Shown here: positions 1 to 6,991 of the stretch, piece by piece
Layout: the number at the start of each line of letters is the position of its first letter
Position numbering within the stretch: position 1 is the stretch's first letter
Assembly (NCBI GenBank): GCA_903900805.1
Contig: CAIUOP010000061.1
Span: 1-64,000, forward strand
DNA: 64,000 bases
Direction of reading: 5' to 3'
DNA from: an uncultured beta proteobacterium
Lineage (GTDB): Bacteria > Pseudomonadota > Gammaproteobacteria > Burkholderiales > Burkholderiaceae
Notes under the pieces: model-generated
Seen by the model: only the letters and a program-made list of their open reading frames with translations
Database searches by the model: none
Told to the model about the DNA's origin: nothing
Made by a program: the position numbers and the translations under genes

Positions 1-62
1 GGTACAGGAAGAGTAACCGTCGGTTACCACCTATGTTGCACAAGTAAATGAAGGGGTGCTTT
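1..62 (+). other. Left window edge upstream of rpmI, possibly the infC tail
   Basis: Two frames are open from the left edge and stop at 14-16 and 45-47, so either could be the last codons of infC, the gene that normally precedes rpmI in bacteria. Too little is visible to choose. A perfect 6-bp inverted repeat (GTAACC, 3-nt loop, GGTTAC) lies at 13-27. It has no T-run after it, so it is not an obvious terminator. Confidence 0.3.
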
Positions 63-260
63 ATGCCCAAGATGAAGACCAAGAGCAGCGCTAAAAAGCG
101 CTTCACGGTTCGCGCAGGCGGAACGATCAAACGAGGCCAGGCTTTTAAACGCCACATCCTCACTAAGAAGACCACTAAGAACAAGCGTCATTTGCGTGGT
201 TCCACAGAAGTTGCGAAAGCTGACGTCAAGTCAATTCGCTCCATGCTTCCTTACGCTTAA
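63..260 (+). CDS. rpmI: 50S ribosomal protein L35
   Basis: L35 is a small basic protein of the large ribosomal subunit. The 65-residue product starts [14 protein letters not shown], which is the family signature, and it is rich in Lys and Arg throughout. The ATG at 63 is preferred over the in-frame ATG at 48 because it gives the normal family length and has a purine-rich ribosome binding site (AAGGGG) just upstream. rplT follows after 25 bp, so the two are cotranscribed, probably behind infC. In other bacteria this operon can be autoregulated through L20 binding to mRNA; no such site was identified here. Confidence 0.97.
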   Translation: MPKMKTKSSAKKRFTVRAGGTIKRGQAFKRHILTKKTTKNKRHLRGSTEVAKADVKSIRSMLPYA

Positions 261-285
261 CCTCAGACTAGATTAGGAGAATCAA

Positions 286-651
286 ATGCCAAGAGTCAAA
301 CGTGGGGTTACAGCAAGAGCCCGTCATAAGAAAATCACTGATGCCGCAACAGGTTACCGCGGTCGTCGTAAAAACGTATTCCGGATTGCTAAGCAAGCGG
401 TTATGCGTGCTGGTCAATATGCCTATCGTGACCGTCGCAATAAGAAACGGGTATTCCGCGCTTTGTGGATTGCTCGTATCAATGCGGCAGTGCGTGAGCA
501 TGACATGACCTATAGCGTATTCATGAATGGTATGAAGAAAGCCTCAATCGATCTCGATCGTAAAGTGCTCTCTGATATGGCCATTGCTGACAAGCCGGCT
601 TTTGCCGCTTTAGTTACTCGGATTAAATCCGTAGTAAGCGCTGCAGCTTAA
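286..651 (+). CDS. rplT: 50S ribosomal protein L20
   Basis: L20 binds 23S rRNA early in assembly of the large subunit. The 121-residue product begins [16 protein letters not shown] and contains the strongly conserved [12 protein letters not shown] segment near the middle. The long Arg/Lys-rich N-terminal helix is typical, and the length is close to the usual 118-120. A good AGGAGA ribosome binding site precedes the ATG. The stop codon lies inside the left arm of an inverted repeat that reaches the pheS start codon, so the end of rplT translation may affect pheS expression. Confidence 0.97.
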   Translation: MPRVKRGVTARARHKKITDAATGYRGRRKNVFRIAKQAVMRAGQYAYRDRRNKKRVFRALWIARINAAVREHDMTYSVFMNGMKKASIDLDRKVLSDMAIADKPAFAALVTRIKSVVSAAA

Positions 652-674
652 TTTTTTTAAAAAACTAAGCTGCA
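642..674 (+). promoter_or_regulatory. Hairpin joining the rplT stop to the pheS start
   Basis: A perfect 9-bp inverted repeat has arms at 642-650 and 666-674 (TGCAGCTTA and TAAGCTGCA), ending one base before the pheS ATG at 675. The 15-nt interior is almost self-complementary (seven T then six A), so a long hairpin could form. pheS has no visible Shine-Dalgarno sequence. The structure may make pheS translation depend on ribosomes finishing rplT, or act as a weak terminator. The role is inferred. Confidence 0.5.
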
Positions 675-1721
675 ATGGTTTCTCTCGACCAAATTGTCGA
701 GGATGCTAAACGTGATTTCCTCGGAGCTGCTGATGCAGCAGCTCTTGAGGACGCGAAAGCCAAGTATCTCGGTAAATCAGGTGTTCTCACTGAGCGTTTA
801 AAAGCGCTTGGTGGAATGTCGCCTGAGGAGCGCAAGAGTGCTGGCGCCCAAATTAATCAAATCAAAACTCAAGTAGAAGATGCATTGCAGGAACGTCGTC
901 AGGCTTTGTCTGATGCCGTGTTGATGCAACGTCTGGCAGCTGAGTCAATCGATGTTTCTATGCCTGGACGTGGCCAAGCAGTGGGCAGTTTGCACCCGGT
1001 AATGCGCACTTGGGAGCGTGTCGAAGAGATTTTCAGCTCCATTGGTTTTGATGTTGCAGATGGTCCTGAAATTGAAACCGACTGGTTTAATTTCACAGCC
1101 TTGAATAGTCCCGAGAATCATCCTGCCCGCTCTATGCAGGACACTTTTTATATTGATGGCAAAGATTCCCAAGGAAAACCTCTGTTATTGCGCACCCACA
1201 CCAGCCCGATTCAGGTGCGTTATGCAAGTGAGCATGTCAAGAAATATGCCAAGGCAGATGTGATGCCTCCAATCAAAGTGATTGCACCCGGCAGAACTTA
1301 TCGTGTCGATAGTGATGCAACTCATTCACCAATGTTTCATCAGGTTGAGGGTTTGTGGATTGCAGAAAAAGTTTCCTTTGCAGATCTGAAGGGCGTGTAT
1401 ACCGATTTCTTAAGAACCTTCTTTGAAACCAATGAGTTACAAGTGCGTTTTCGCCCATCCTACTTCCCATTTACAGAGCCTTCTGCAGAAATTGATATGG
1501 CCTTTGGGAGTGGCAAACTGGCTGGCCGTTGGTTAGAGATTTCCGGAGCAGGGCAGGTTCATCCAAACGTCCTACGCAATATGGGTATCGACCCTGAGCG
1601 TTATACCGGCTTTGCTTTTGGTTCTGGTTTAGAGCGTTTATCCATGCTGCGTTATGGCATAGATGATTTGCGCCTCTTCTTTGAAAATGATTTACGTTTC
1701 TTAGCGCAGTTTCCTGCTTAA
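675..1721 (+). CDS. pheS: Phenylalanine-tRNA ligase alpha subunit
   Basis: PheS carries the catalytic core of the alpha2-beta2 enzyme that charges tRNA-Phe. The 348-residue product has the N-terminal coiled-coil tRNA-binding arm (about residues 20-85) followed by the class II synthetase core. Motif 2 (FHQVEGLWI, about 221-229) and motif 3 (GSGLERLSM, about 316-324) are intact. pheT starts 18 bp downstream, so both subunits come from one message. The ATG at 675 lies directly after a strong hairpin and has no clear ribosome binding site. Confidence 0.97.
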   Translation: MVSLDQIVEDAKRDFLGAADAAALEDAKAKYLGKSGVLTERLKALGGMSPEERKSAGAQINQIKTQVEDALQERRQALSDAVLMQRLAAESIDVSMPGRGQAVGSLHPVMRTWERVEEIFSSIGFDVADGPEIETDWFNFTALNSPENHPARSMQDTFYIDGKDSQGKPLLLRTHTSPIQVRYASEHVKKYAKADVMPPIKVIAPGRTYRVDSDATHSPMFHQVEGLWIAEKVSFADLKGVYTDFLRTFFETNELQVRFRPSYFPFTEPSAEIDMAFGSGKLAGRWLEISGAGQVHPNVLRNMGIDPERYTGFAFGSGLERLSMLRYGIDDLRLFFENDLRFLAQFPA

Positions 1722-1739
1722 GAAAGAATATAAAGCGCT

Positions 1740-4196
1740 ATGCAATTTTCCGAATCTTGGCTCCGACATTATGTAAATCCATCACTCGATAGTGATGCTT
1801 TGGGCCATGCCATGACGATGGCGGGTTTAGAGGTTGAAGAGCAGCATTCAGTTGCTCCTGCATTTACGAAGATCGTTGTCGCGCAGATACTCTCCGCTGA
1901 GCAACATCCTGATGCCGATCGTTTAAGGGTATGCAAAGTTGACGCCGGAACAGGTCAAGAACTCCAAATCGTTTGCGGTGCGCCTAATGCACGTGTCGGC
2001 ATCAAGATTCCCTGCGCCTTAGTAGGTGCAGAATTGCCGCCTGCAGAAGCCGGTGGTAAGCCGTTCATGATCAAAGTAGGCAAGCTACGTGGTGTAGAAA
2101 GTCAAGGCATGCTGTGCTCTGGTCGCGAGCTGGGTCTTGGCGATGATCACGAAGGCATCTTAGAACTTCCGGCCGATGCACCAGTAGGCAAAGACATCCG
2201 CTCATACCTTGATCTAGATGATCAAATCTTTGTTATTAAGTTGACGCCAAATAAAGCGGATTGCCTCTCTCTTATGGGGATAGCGCGCGAAGTTTCAGCT
2301 ATCACTGGCGCTGCACTATGCGCCCCTAAATGGAGTACTCCTGCAGTAAGTATTGAAGACAAGCGCAAAGTAATAGTTGCGAATACCGATTTATGCGGGC
2401 GCTTTGCAGGTCGCGTTATTCGCGGTGTAAATCCCAAAGCAAAAACTCCTGACTGGATTATTCAGCGTCTATGTCATGCTGGGCAAAGAAGTATTTCTGC
2501 ATTAGTCGATTTATCTAACTACGTCATGTTAGAGATGGGTCAACCTACCCATGTATTTGATATCGATAAGTTAGAGGGTGATATTACCGTTCGTTGGGCT
2601 AAGTCTGGTGAAACACTTGAGCTTCTTAATGGACAAACAGTGACATTGCAGGGCCTAGACTCTGCAGGCAATATGCAAGAAGCAGGCGTAGTGGCAGATC
2701 AAAAAGGACCAGTAGCACTTGCAGGAATCATGGGTGGCAATCATTGCGCTGTGAGCGATGACACTCAGAATATTTATGTTGAAGCAGCCTATTGGTTGCC
2801 TTCGGCGATTCAAGGACGTGCCCGCCGCTTTAATTTCAGTACCGATGCTGCACACCGTTTTGAACGTGGCGTTGATCCACAAAATACTGTTAATTGCCTT
2901 GAGTACCTCTCAGCCCTGATTCTAGAGGTCTGTGGCGGTCAAGCAGGCCCAGTCGATGATCAGGTCCTCAATGTACCAGTACGCAAACCTGTGCGTATGC
3001 GCCTGGCGCGTGCAATGCAGGTTATTGGTATTCCATTGACTAATGACATTGTTACTGATGTCTTTAAGCGTCTTGGCTTTGAATTTAAGCAAGAGGGTGA
3101 TGTATTTGTTGTAAGCCCTCCAAGCTATCGCTTTGATATTGAAATCGAAGAAGATTTGATTGAAGAAGTTGCACGGATGTACGGCTTTGAAAATATTCCC
3201 GATCAGCCGCCCGTTGCTTTATTAAAAATGAGTGCCAAAGCTGAAGCTAAGCGGGGCATTCATTTACTACGTCAACGTTTAGCATTGCAAGGCTATCAAG
3301 AGGCTATTAATTTTGGCTTTACTGATCTTGAAAGTGAAAAGCGCCTAACTGGTGCTACTGAGAAACAGGTAATTGCTGTCGTAAATCCGATTGCTAGCCA
3401 ATACAGTGTCATGCGCAGCACTTTATGGGGTGGCTTACTCAATAATCTCAAAGCCAATTTGAACCGTGGCGCAGGGCGTGTTCGTCTTTTTGAGGCTGGT
3501 CGCGTATTCAAGCGTGATTCTAGTATTCAAGAAGAGCCTGGCATGGTTGCTGGCTTTACCCAAGCGCAAAAGCTAGGGGGCTTAGCTTATGGCTTTTTCG
3601 TACCCGAACAATGGGCAAGCGCTAATCGTGCGGTGGACTTCTTTGATGTAAAGGGTGACATCGAAAGAGTTTTAGATCCACTCCATTTCATTACAGAAGC
3701 CGCGCAGCATCCAGCTTTGCATCCAGGTCGTTCTGCACAGATCTTCTTAAAAACAAACGCAGGAAAAACTGCAGTTGGTTGGATAGGTGAATTACATCCA
3801 GGCCTGCAACAAGCCTATGAGCTGCCACAGGCACCCGTTTTATTTGAATTCGATTTAGATCCGATTAGAGAGCTTGGTATTCCGCAACCCGAAGAGCTTA
3901 GTAAGTTCCAGGCAGTTCAACGTGATTTAGCATTAGTAGTTAAGCAAACTGTTTCTGCACAATCTTTATTAGATGCAATGATGGCTAGCAAGCAGAATTT
4001 TGTTCGAACCATTGAGCTCTTTGACGAGTTCAGACCGAAGGCAGGATCAAGCAGTATGGCTGATGATGAAAAGAGTTTGGCTTTCCGCGTGACCCTGTTA
4101 AACCCTAATGAAACATTGCAAGACCCCCAAATTGATGCAGTTATGGCTGCTTTATTGGGGGCAGTGGAAAAAAAGTGCGCAGCCCGTCTGCGCTAG
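1740..4196 (+). CDS. pheT: Phenylalanine-tRNA ligase beta subunit
   Basis: PheT is the large structural, tRNA-binding and editing subunit of PheRS. The 818-residue product has the expected order: an OB-fold tRNA-binding domain (about 40-150, with HPDADRLRVCKVD), the B3/B4 editing module (about 210-390), B5, the inactive class II-like core, and a C-terminal ferredoxin-like anticodon-binding domain. The length is normal for the family. It lies between pheS and ihfA in the classical proteobacterial order. Confidence 0.97.
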   Translation: MQFSESWLRHYVNPSLDSDALGHAMTMAGLEVEEQHSVAPAFTKIVVAQILSAEQHPDADRLRVCKVDAGTGQELQIVCGAPNARVGIKIPCALVGAELPPAEAGGKPFMIKVGKLRGVESQGMLCSGRELGLGDDHEGILELPADAPVGKDIRSYLDLDDQIFVIKLTPNKADCLSLMGIAREVSAITGAALCAPKWSTPAVSIEDKRKVIVANTDLCGRFAGRVIRGVNPKAKTPDWIIQRLCHAGQRSISALVDLSNYVMLEMGQPTHVFDIDKLEGDITVRWAKSGETLELLNGQTVTLQGLDSAGNMQEAGVVADQKGPVALAGIMGGNHCAVSDDTQNIYVEAAYWLPSAIQGRARRFNFSTDAAHRFERGVDPQNTVNCLEYLSALILEVCGGQAGPVDDQVLNVPVRKPVRMRLARAMQVIGIPLTNDIVTDVFKRLGFEFKQEGDVFVVSPPSYRFDIEIEEDLIEEVARMYGFENIPDQPPVALLKMSAKAEAKRGIHLLRQRLALQGYQEAINFGFTDLESEKRLTGATEKQVIAVVNPIASQYSVMRSTLWGGLLNNLKANLNRGAGRVRLFEAGRVFKRDSSIQEEPGMVAGFTQAQKLGGLAYGFFVPEQWASANRAVDFFDVKGDIERVLDPLHFITEAAQHPALHPGRSAQIFLKTNAGKTAVGWIGELHPGLQQAYELPQAPVLFEFDLDPIRELGIPQPEELSKFQAVQRDLALVVKQTVSAQSLLDAMMASKQNFVRTIELFDEFRPKAGSSSMADDEKSLAFRVTLLNPNETLQDPQIDAVMAALLGAVEKKCAARLR

Positions 4197-4241
4197 GTTT
4201 AATATTACGTAAATATCAAAAAGCTTTAGAAGAGACTAGCA

Positions 4242-4565
4242 ATGAGTGAATTCAATATCAACGACACCGTTACCAAAAATGAGCTTTCAGAAGCACTTTT
4301 TGATCAAGTTGGTTTAAACAAGCGCGAAGCAAAAGACATGATCGATGCTTTTTTTGATCGCATTGGCCACTCGCTTGAGTCTGGTGTTGAAGTGAAGATT
4401 TCTGGCTTTGGTAATTTCCAGTTGCGCAATAAATCGGCTCGTCCTGGCCGAAATCCAAAAACAGGTCAAATGATTCCGATAGCAGCAAGACGTGTGGTGA
4501 CATTTCATGCAAGTCAAAAGCTTAAAGATGTAGTGGAGTCACATGCTCGAGAAAACCGAGTTTGA
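4242..4565 (+). CDS. ihfA: Integration host factor subunit alpha
   Basis: IHF alpha pairs with IHF beta to form a sequence-specific DNA-bending protein used in transcription, replication and recombination. The 107-residue product has the HU/IHF fold and the beta-arm motif [10 protein letters not shown], whose proline intercalates into DNA. Position immediately downstream of pheT separates it from HU or IHF beta and is the usual place for ihfA. Its last 23 bases overlap the start of the MerR-type gene in another frame. Confidence 0.95.
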   Translation: MSEFNINDTVTKNELSEALFDQVGLNKREAKDMIDAFFDRIGHSLESGVEVKISGFGNFQLRNKSARPGRNPKTGQMIPIAARRVVTFHASQKLKDVVESHARENRV

Positions 4566-4893
4566 AGCTAGCTTGGCACTGCCGAGCTCTCAACTTCCCC
4601 CGATACCATCTAAACGCTATTTCACTATCGGTGAAGTAGCAGAATTATGTGGCGTGCGTTCACATGTATTGCGTTATTGGGAGCAGGAGTTTTCGCAGCT
4701 TAGCCCTCAGAAACGCCGTGGTAATCGTCGTTACTATCAGCATCATGAGGTTGTGTTGATTCGTAAAATCAGAGCACTTCTTTATGAAGAGGGCTTTACC
4801 ATCAGCGGCGCTAGAAATCGCCTTGATGAAGTGCGTGGCGAACTGCGCCTACGCGATGAATTGCAAGCTGTTCTGCAAATTCTGTCTAAATAG
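4543..4893 (+). CDS. MerR family transcriptional regulator
   Basis: This 116-residue protein has an N-terminal winged-helix MerR DNA-binding domain at about 26-95 ([22 protein letters not shown], shown here only as the motif start [10 protein letters not shown] and core [10 protein letters not shown]). Little remains beyond the DNA-binding part and a short helix, so there is no obvious effector pocket or metal-binding cysteine cluster. It overlaps ihfA by 23 bp and is translationally coupled to it. A short MerR-like gene after ihfA is a conserved arrangement in many proteobacteria. Its target is unknown. Confidence 0.9.
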   Translation: MLEKTEFEASLALPSSQLPPIPSKRYFTIGEVAELCGVRSHVLRYWEQEFSQLSPQKRRGNRRYYQHHEVVLIRKIRALLYEEGFTISGARNRLDEVRGELRLRDELQAVLQILSK

Positions 4894-4900
4894 TTACTGA

Positions 4901-4906
4901 TACAAT
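4901..4906 (+). promoter_or_regulatory. Candidate -10 element for tRNA-Pro
   Basis: TACAAT lies 13 bp before the mature tRNA 5' end, just after the MerR stop codon. No good -35 hexamer is visible at the right spacing, so this is a modest call. Read-through from the ihfA operon is an alternative. Confidence 0.35.
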
Positions 4907-4918
4907 TTTGTCTCTTGT

Positions 4919-4995
<77 letters not shown>

Positions 4996-5025
4996 TTAAT
5001 CTTTAATGTTTTAATTAGTCAAAAT

Positions 5026-5445
5026 ATGAGTCCAACAATGCCCCATCCCCAGAATGAAGAACGAACCAGTTTCTTTGGTTTAGACATTCCTTTTCTAGAT
5101 CACCTCGGTGTTGTCCCGGAATATGCGCGCGACGGTAAGTCACGCATTAGTCTTGATTTAAAGCCAGAATTTACCAATAGCTTTCATGTTGCCCATGGGG
5201 GCTTGATTATGACTTTGCTTGATTTTGCGATGGCCGCAGCAGCTCGCAGTGCTGCTCAGCACCCTTTGGGCGTTATTACGATTGATATGACTACAAGCTT
5301 CTTGCGACCTAGTATCGGCAAGCTCATAGTGGAGGGTAGCCTTCTAAAGGCTGGCAAGACTATTCATTACTGTGAAGCGCTTGTTTTAAATGATGTTGGT
5401 GAAGTTACCGCCAAAGCCAGTGGCACATTTACTCTGAGAAAATAG
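5026..5445 (+). CDS. PaaI family (hotdog-fold) thioesterase
   Basis: This is a 139-residue hotdog-fold protein of the PaaI/4HBT type, which hydrolyse acyl-CoA thioesters. The helix-strand signature HVAHGGLIMTLLDFAMAAAA is present, including the HGG turn and the Asp position used in catalysis by this group. The reading frame is open upstream into tRNA-Pro, but the first sensible start is ATG 5026, with ATG 5038 as an alternative. The substrate cannot be told from sequence. A second PaaI-like gene lies at 55868. Confidence 0.88.
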   Translation: MSPTMPHPQNEERTSFFGLDIPFLDHLGVVPEYARDGKSRISLDLKPEFTNSFHVAHGGLIMTLLDFAMAAAARSAAQHPLGVITIDMTTSFLRPSIGKLIVEGSLLKAGKTIHYCEALVLNDVGEVTAKASGTFTLRK

Positions 5446-5553
5446 TAATTACTATAAATTCACCATAATCGATCATAATATTTATAACAATTATATTGAT
5501 TATTGTAAATATTAAGTCAGATAAGCCTTTAAATGAAAGGTTAATAATATAAA

Positions 5554-5581
5554 CTTCTGTCTGATTTTATTTATATATAAT
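5554..5581 (+). promoter_or_regulatory. Candidate promoter of the H-NS-like gene
   Basis: A perfect TATAAT lies at 5576-5581 in very AT-rich DNA, with a weak -35 candidate CTTCTG at 5554-5559 (16-bp spacer). The predicted start near 5588 falls at the edge of the repeat structure at 5590-5620. The 205-bp gap 5446-5650 holds no other gene. Confidence 0.5.
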
Positions 5582-5589
5582 GAGTACTT

Positions 5590-5620
5590 AAATAGTTTAA
5601 TTGCTTTAATTGGACTATTT
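5590..5620 (+). repeat. Nested direct and inverted repeats before the H-NS-like gene
   Basis: AAATAGT (5590-5596) and ACTATTT (5614-5620) form a perfect 7-bp inverted repeat. Between them TTTAATTG occurs twice with a 9-bp period (5596-5603 and 5605-5612). It lies just downstream of the predicted -10, where a repressor site would act. It could be an operator for autoregulation; the binding protein is unknown. Confidence 0.45.
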
Positions 5621-5650
5621 TAAATAACCCATTATTCGGAGAAAAAATCC

Positions 5651-5935
5651 ATGTCTTCTTATAAAGACCTATTAGCTCAGCGCGAGCACTTAGATAAACA
5701 GATCAAAGAGGCGATTGCCCGAGAAAAGGCTGATGGCATTGCTAAGGCTAAAGCGATTATTGAGCAATATGGTTTAAGTGCTTCAGACTTGTTTAGCCGT
5801 AAAGCAGGCCTTAAGAGCGGTGGTGGCAAGGTAGCGCCTAAATACCGTAATTCCTCTACAGGCGAGACCTGGACAGGCCGTGGCAAGGCTCCTAAGTGGA
5901 TTGATGGCAAAGATCGCAGTAACTACTTGATCTAA
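5651..5935 (+). CDS. H-NS family nucleoid-associated protein
   Basis: H-NS family proteins bind AT-rich DNA and silence genes. This 94-residue form has an N-terminal coiled-coil oligomerisation region (about 5-40), a flexible linker, and the C-terminal DNA-binding motif TWTGRGKAPKWI at 73-84, the usual signature in betaproteobacterial short H-NS proteins. A GGAG-type ribosome binding site precedes the ATG. The gene stands alone, with its own AT-rich promoter region and a strong terminator. The very AT-rich upstream DNA could itself be bound by H-NS. Confidence 0.93.
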   Translation: MSSYKDLLAQREHLDKQIKEAIAREKADGIAKAKAIIEQYGLSASDLFSRKAGLKSGGGKVAPKYRNSSTGETWTGRGKAPKWIDGKDRSNYLI

Positions 5936-5952
5936 ACCATATTGCATTCATC

Positions 5953-5980
5953 AAAAAAGGCCGCAGATGCGGCCTTTTTT
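5953..5980 (+). terminator. Rho-independent terminator after the H-NS-like gene
   Basis: GGCCGC, a 4-nt AGAT loop and GCGGCC form a perfect 6-bp GC stem, with A6 before and T6 after. The flanking A and T runs make it able to work in both directions, which suits the convergent gene ending at 5995. Confidence 0.9.
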
Positions 5981-5994
5981 ATCATCCAGCGCTC

Positions 5995-6693
5995 TTAGAT
6001 GCATTTCTTTCCTAGAGCCTCTATGAAAATAGGCTCTAAAAGTTCATGACGGCTTCCTTGAGGCCATGATTGATCTGCCTCGATATCGGTAGCAGGGTAT
6101 CCAATAATGAGAGGGTTATGCTCAATCAGGCCATTTTCTAGCTCTACTTTGATGTTTTCTGTAAACGGTGGCTTGTGACCATGATTTTCGTCTGCTAGAG
6201 CAACTACACCAGGGTGAAGTTTGATGAAACCTTCATCTACTAAGATAGGAATCCTCTGTGTGTCCTTGTTTTTACTCAAGTAATGGATTAAATGAACCTG
6301 TTCCACTGGAGGTATTAAGGCATCTAAAAAGATCAAATCAGGCGTAATTGATACTGCCTTCATTAAGCCCTCTAGGCTATCAATAGCCACCTCCATTTCC
6401 ACCTTGAGTTGCCAGTCTTGAATGGATTCTAGGAGTTCTTGGCTATTTTCAGCCCTGCGGAAGATGCCCATGGCAATACAATTTTGGCTGGTTTTTTGTC
6501 GCATAGCTCTTTTTCGACGCTGGAGCTGTTGCTCTAGAGAGCTTGCCAATATGCGCCTATGTCCGCCACGAGTCTTCCAGGCGATTAATTCACCTAATTC
6601 CACCATTTTTTGCACCGTTCCAAGTGATACCTGCAAAATCTTGGCACTTTGCCTAGTACTGAGATACTCCATATCTGGGGTGATGGTTTTCAT
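5995..6693 (-). CDS. Excisionase-type HTH protein fused to a receiver-like domain
   Basis: The 232-residue product begins with a winged-helix domain of the excisionase/MerR type (YLSTRQSAKILQVSLGTVQK, then TRGGHRRI). After a basic linker (about 60-70) comes a segment resembling a CheY-like receiver: a DLIFLDALIPP strand whose first or second Asp could be the phosphoacceptor, and an IPILVDE strand. The C-terminal 60 residues do not look like a normal receiver end. No sensor kinase gene is nearby. It is divergent from sucA, with about 300 bp between, so autoregulation or control of sucA is possible but unproven. ATG 6672 is an alternative start. Confidence 0.7.
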   Translation of the reverse strand: MKTITPDMEYLSTRQSAKILQVSLGTVQKMVELGELIAWKTRGGHRRILASSLEQQLQRRKRAMRQKTSQNCIAMGIFRRAENSQELLESIQDWQLKVEMEVAIDSLEGLMKAVSITPDLIFLDALIPPVEQVHLIHYLSKNKDTQRIPILVDEGFIKLHPGVVALADENHGHKPPFTENIKVELENGLIEHNPLIIGYPATDIEADQSWPQGSRHELLEPIFIEALGKKCI

Positions 6694-6852
6694 ATTTCCC
6701 TTAATTTCATTAATTCATTTGAAGATTTAGAGAATAAAAATCAAAGCCAAGGGAATCTGTCAGGAGATCTTTAAAGCCCGGTAGGAAAGTTCTTATTAAT
6801 TTCATCTTGCTAGATAAATGCCCCTAAATCGCAACAGATAGGGAAAGTCCTT

Positions 6853-6880
6853 TTGTAGAAAATGGTCAATCGTGTTAAAT
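6853..6880 (+). promoter_or_regulatory. Candidate sucA operon promoter
   Basis: TTGTAG at 6853-6858 and TTAAAT at 6875-6880 are separated by 16 bp. A start near 6888 would give a leader of about 105 nt containing the whole structured RNA upstream of sucA. The match to consensus is only moderate. Confidence 0.35.
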
Positions 6881-6889
6881 TGGAAGGGT

Positions 6890-6991
6890 AGTAGCAGTTT
6901 TTGCACTGATCAATTCGTGAAACGGTGAAGCCGCGTAACGAATGGTTATAACCACAGTTGTAGTCGGGAAACCCGATGAAAGGTGAGCATC
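6890..6991 (+). ncRNA. sucA RNA motif (candidate cis-regulatory leader)
   Basis: The leader directly upstream of sucA is rich in pairing. Arms ATTCGT (6913-6918) and ACGAAT (6938-6943) enclose a small CGG/CCG stem. GGTTATAACC (6944-6953) is a palindrome. TCGGG-AAA-CCCGA (6964-6976) is a hairpin immediately before the ribosome binding site AAAGGTGAG. A conserved RNA of this kind, named the sucA motif, is known from the 5' leaders of sucA genes in Burkholderiales and is thought to be a riboswitch-like element without an established ligand. Assignment is by position and fold, not by a covariance-model search. Confidence 0.75.
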
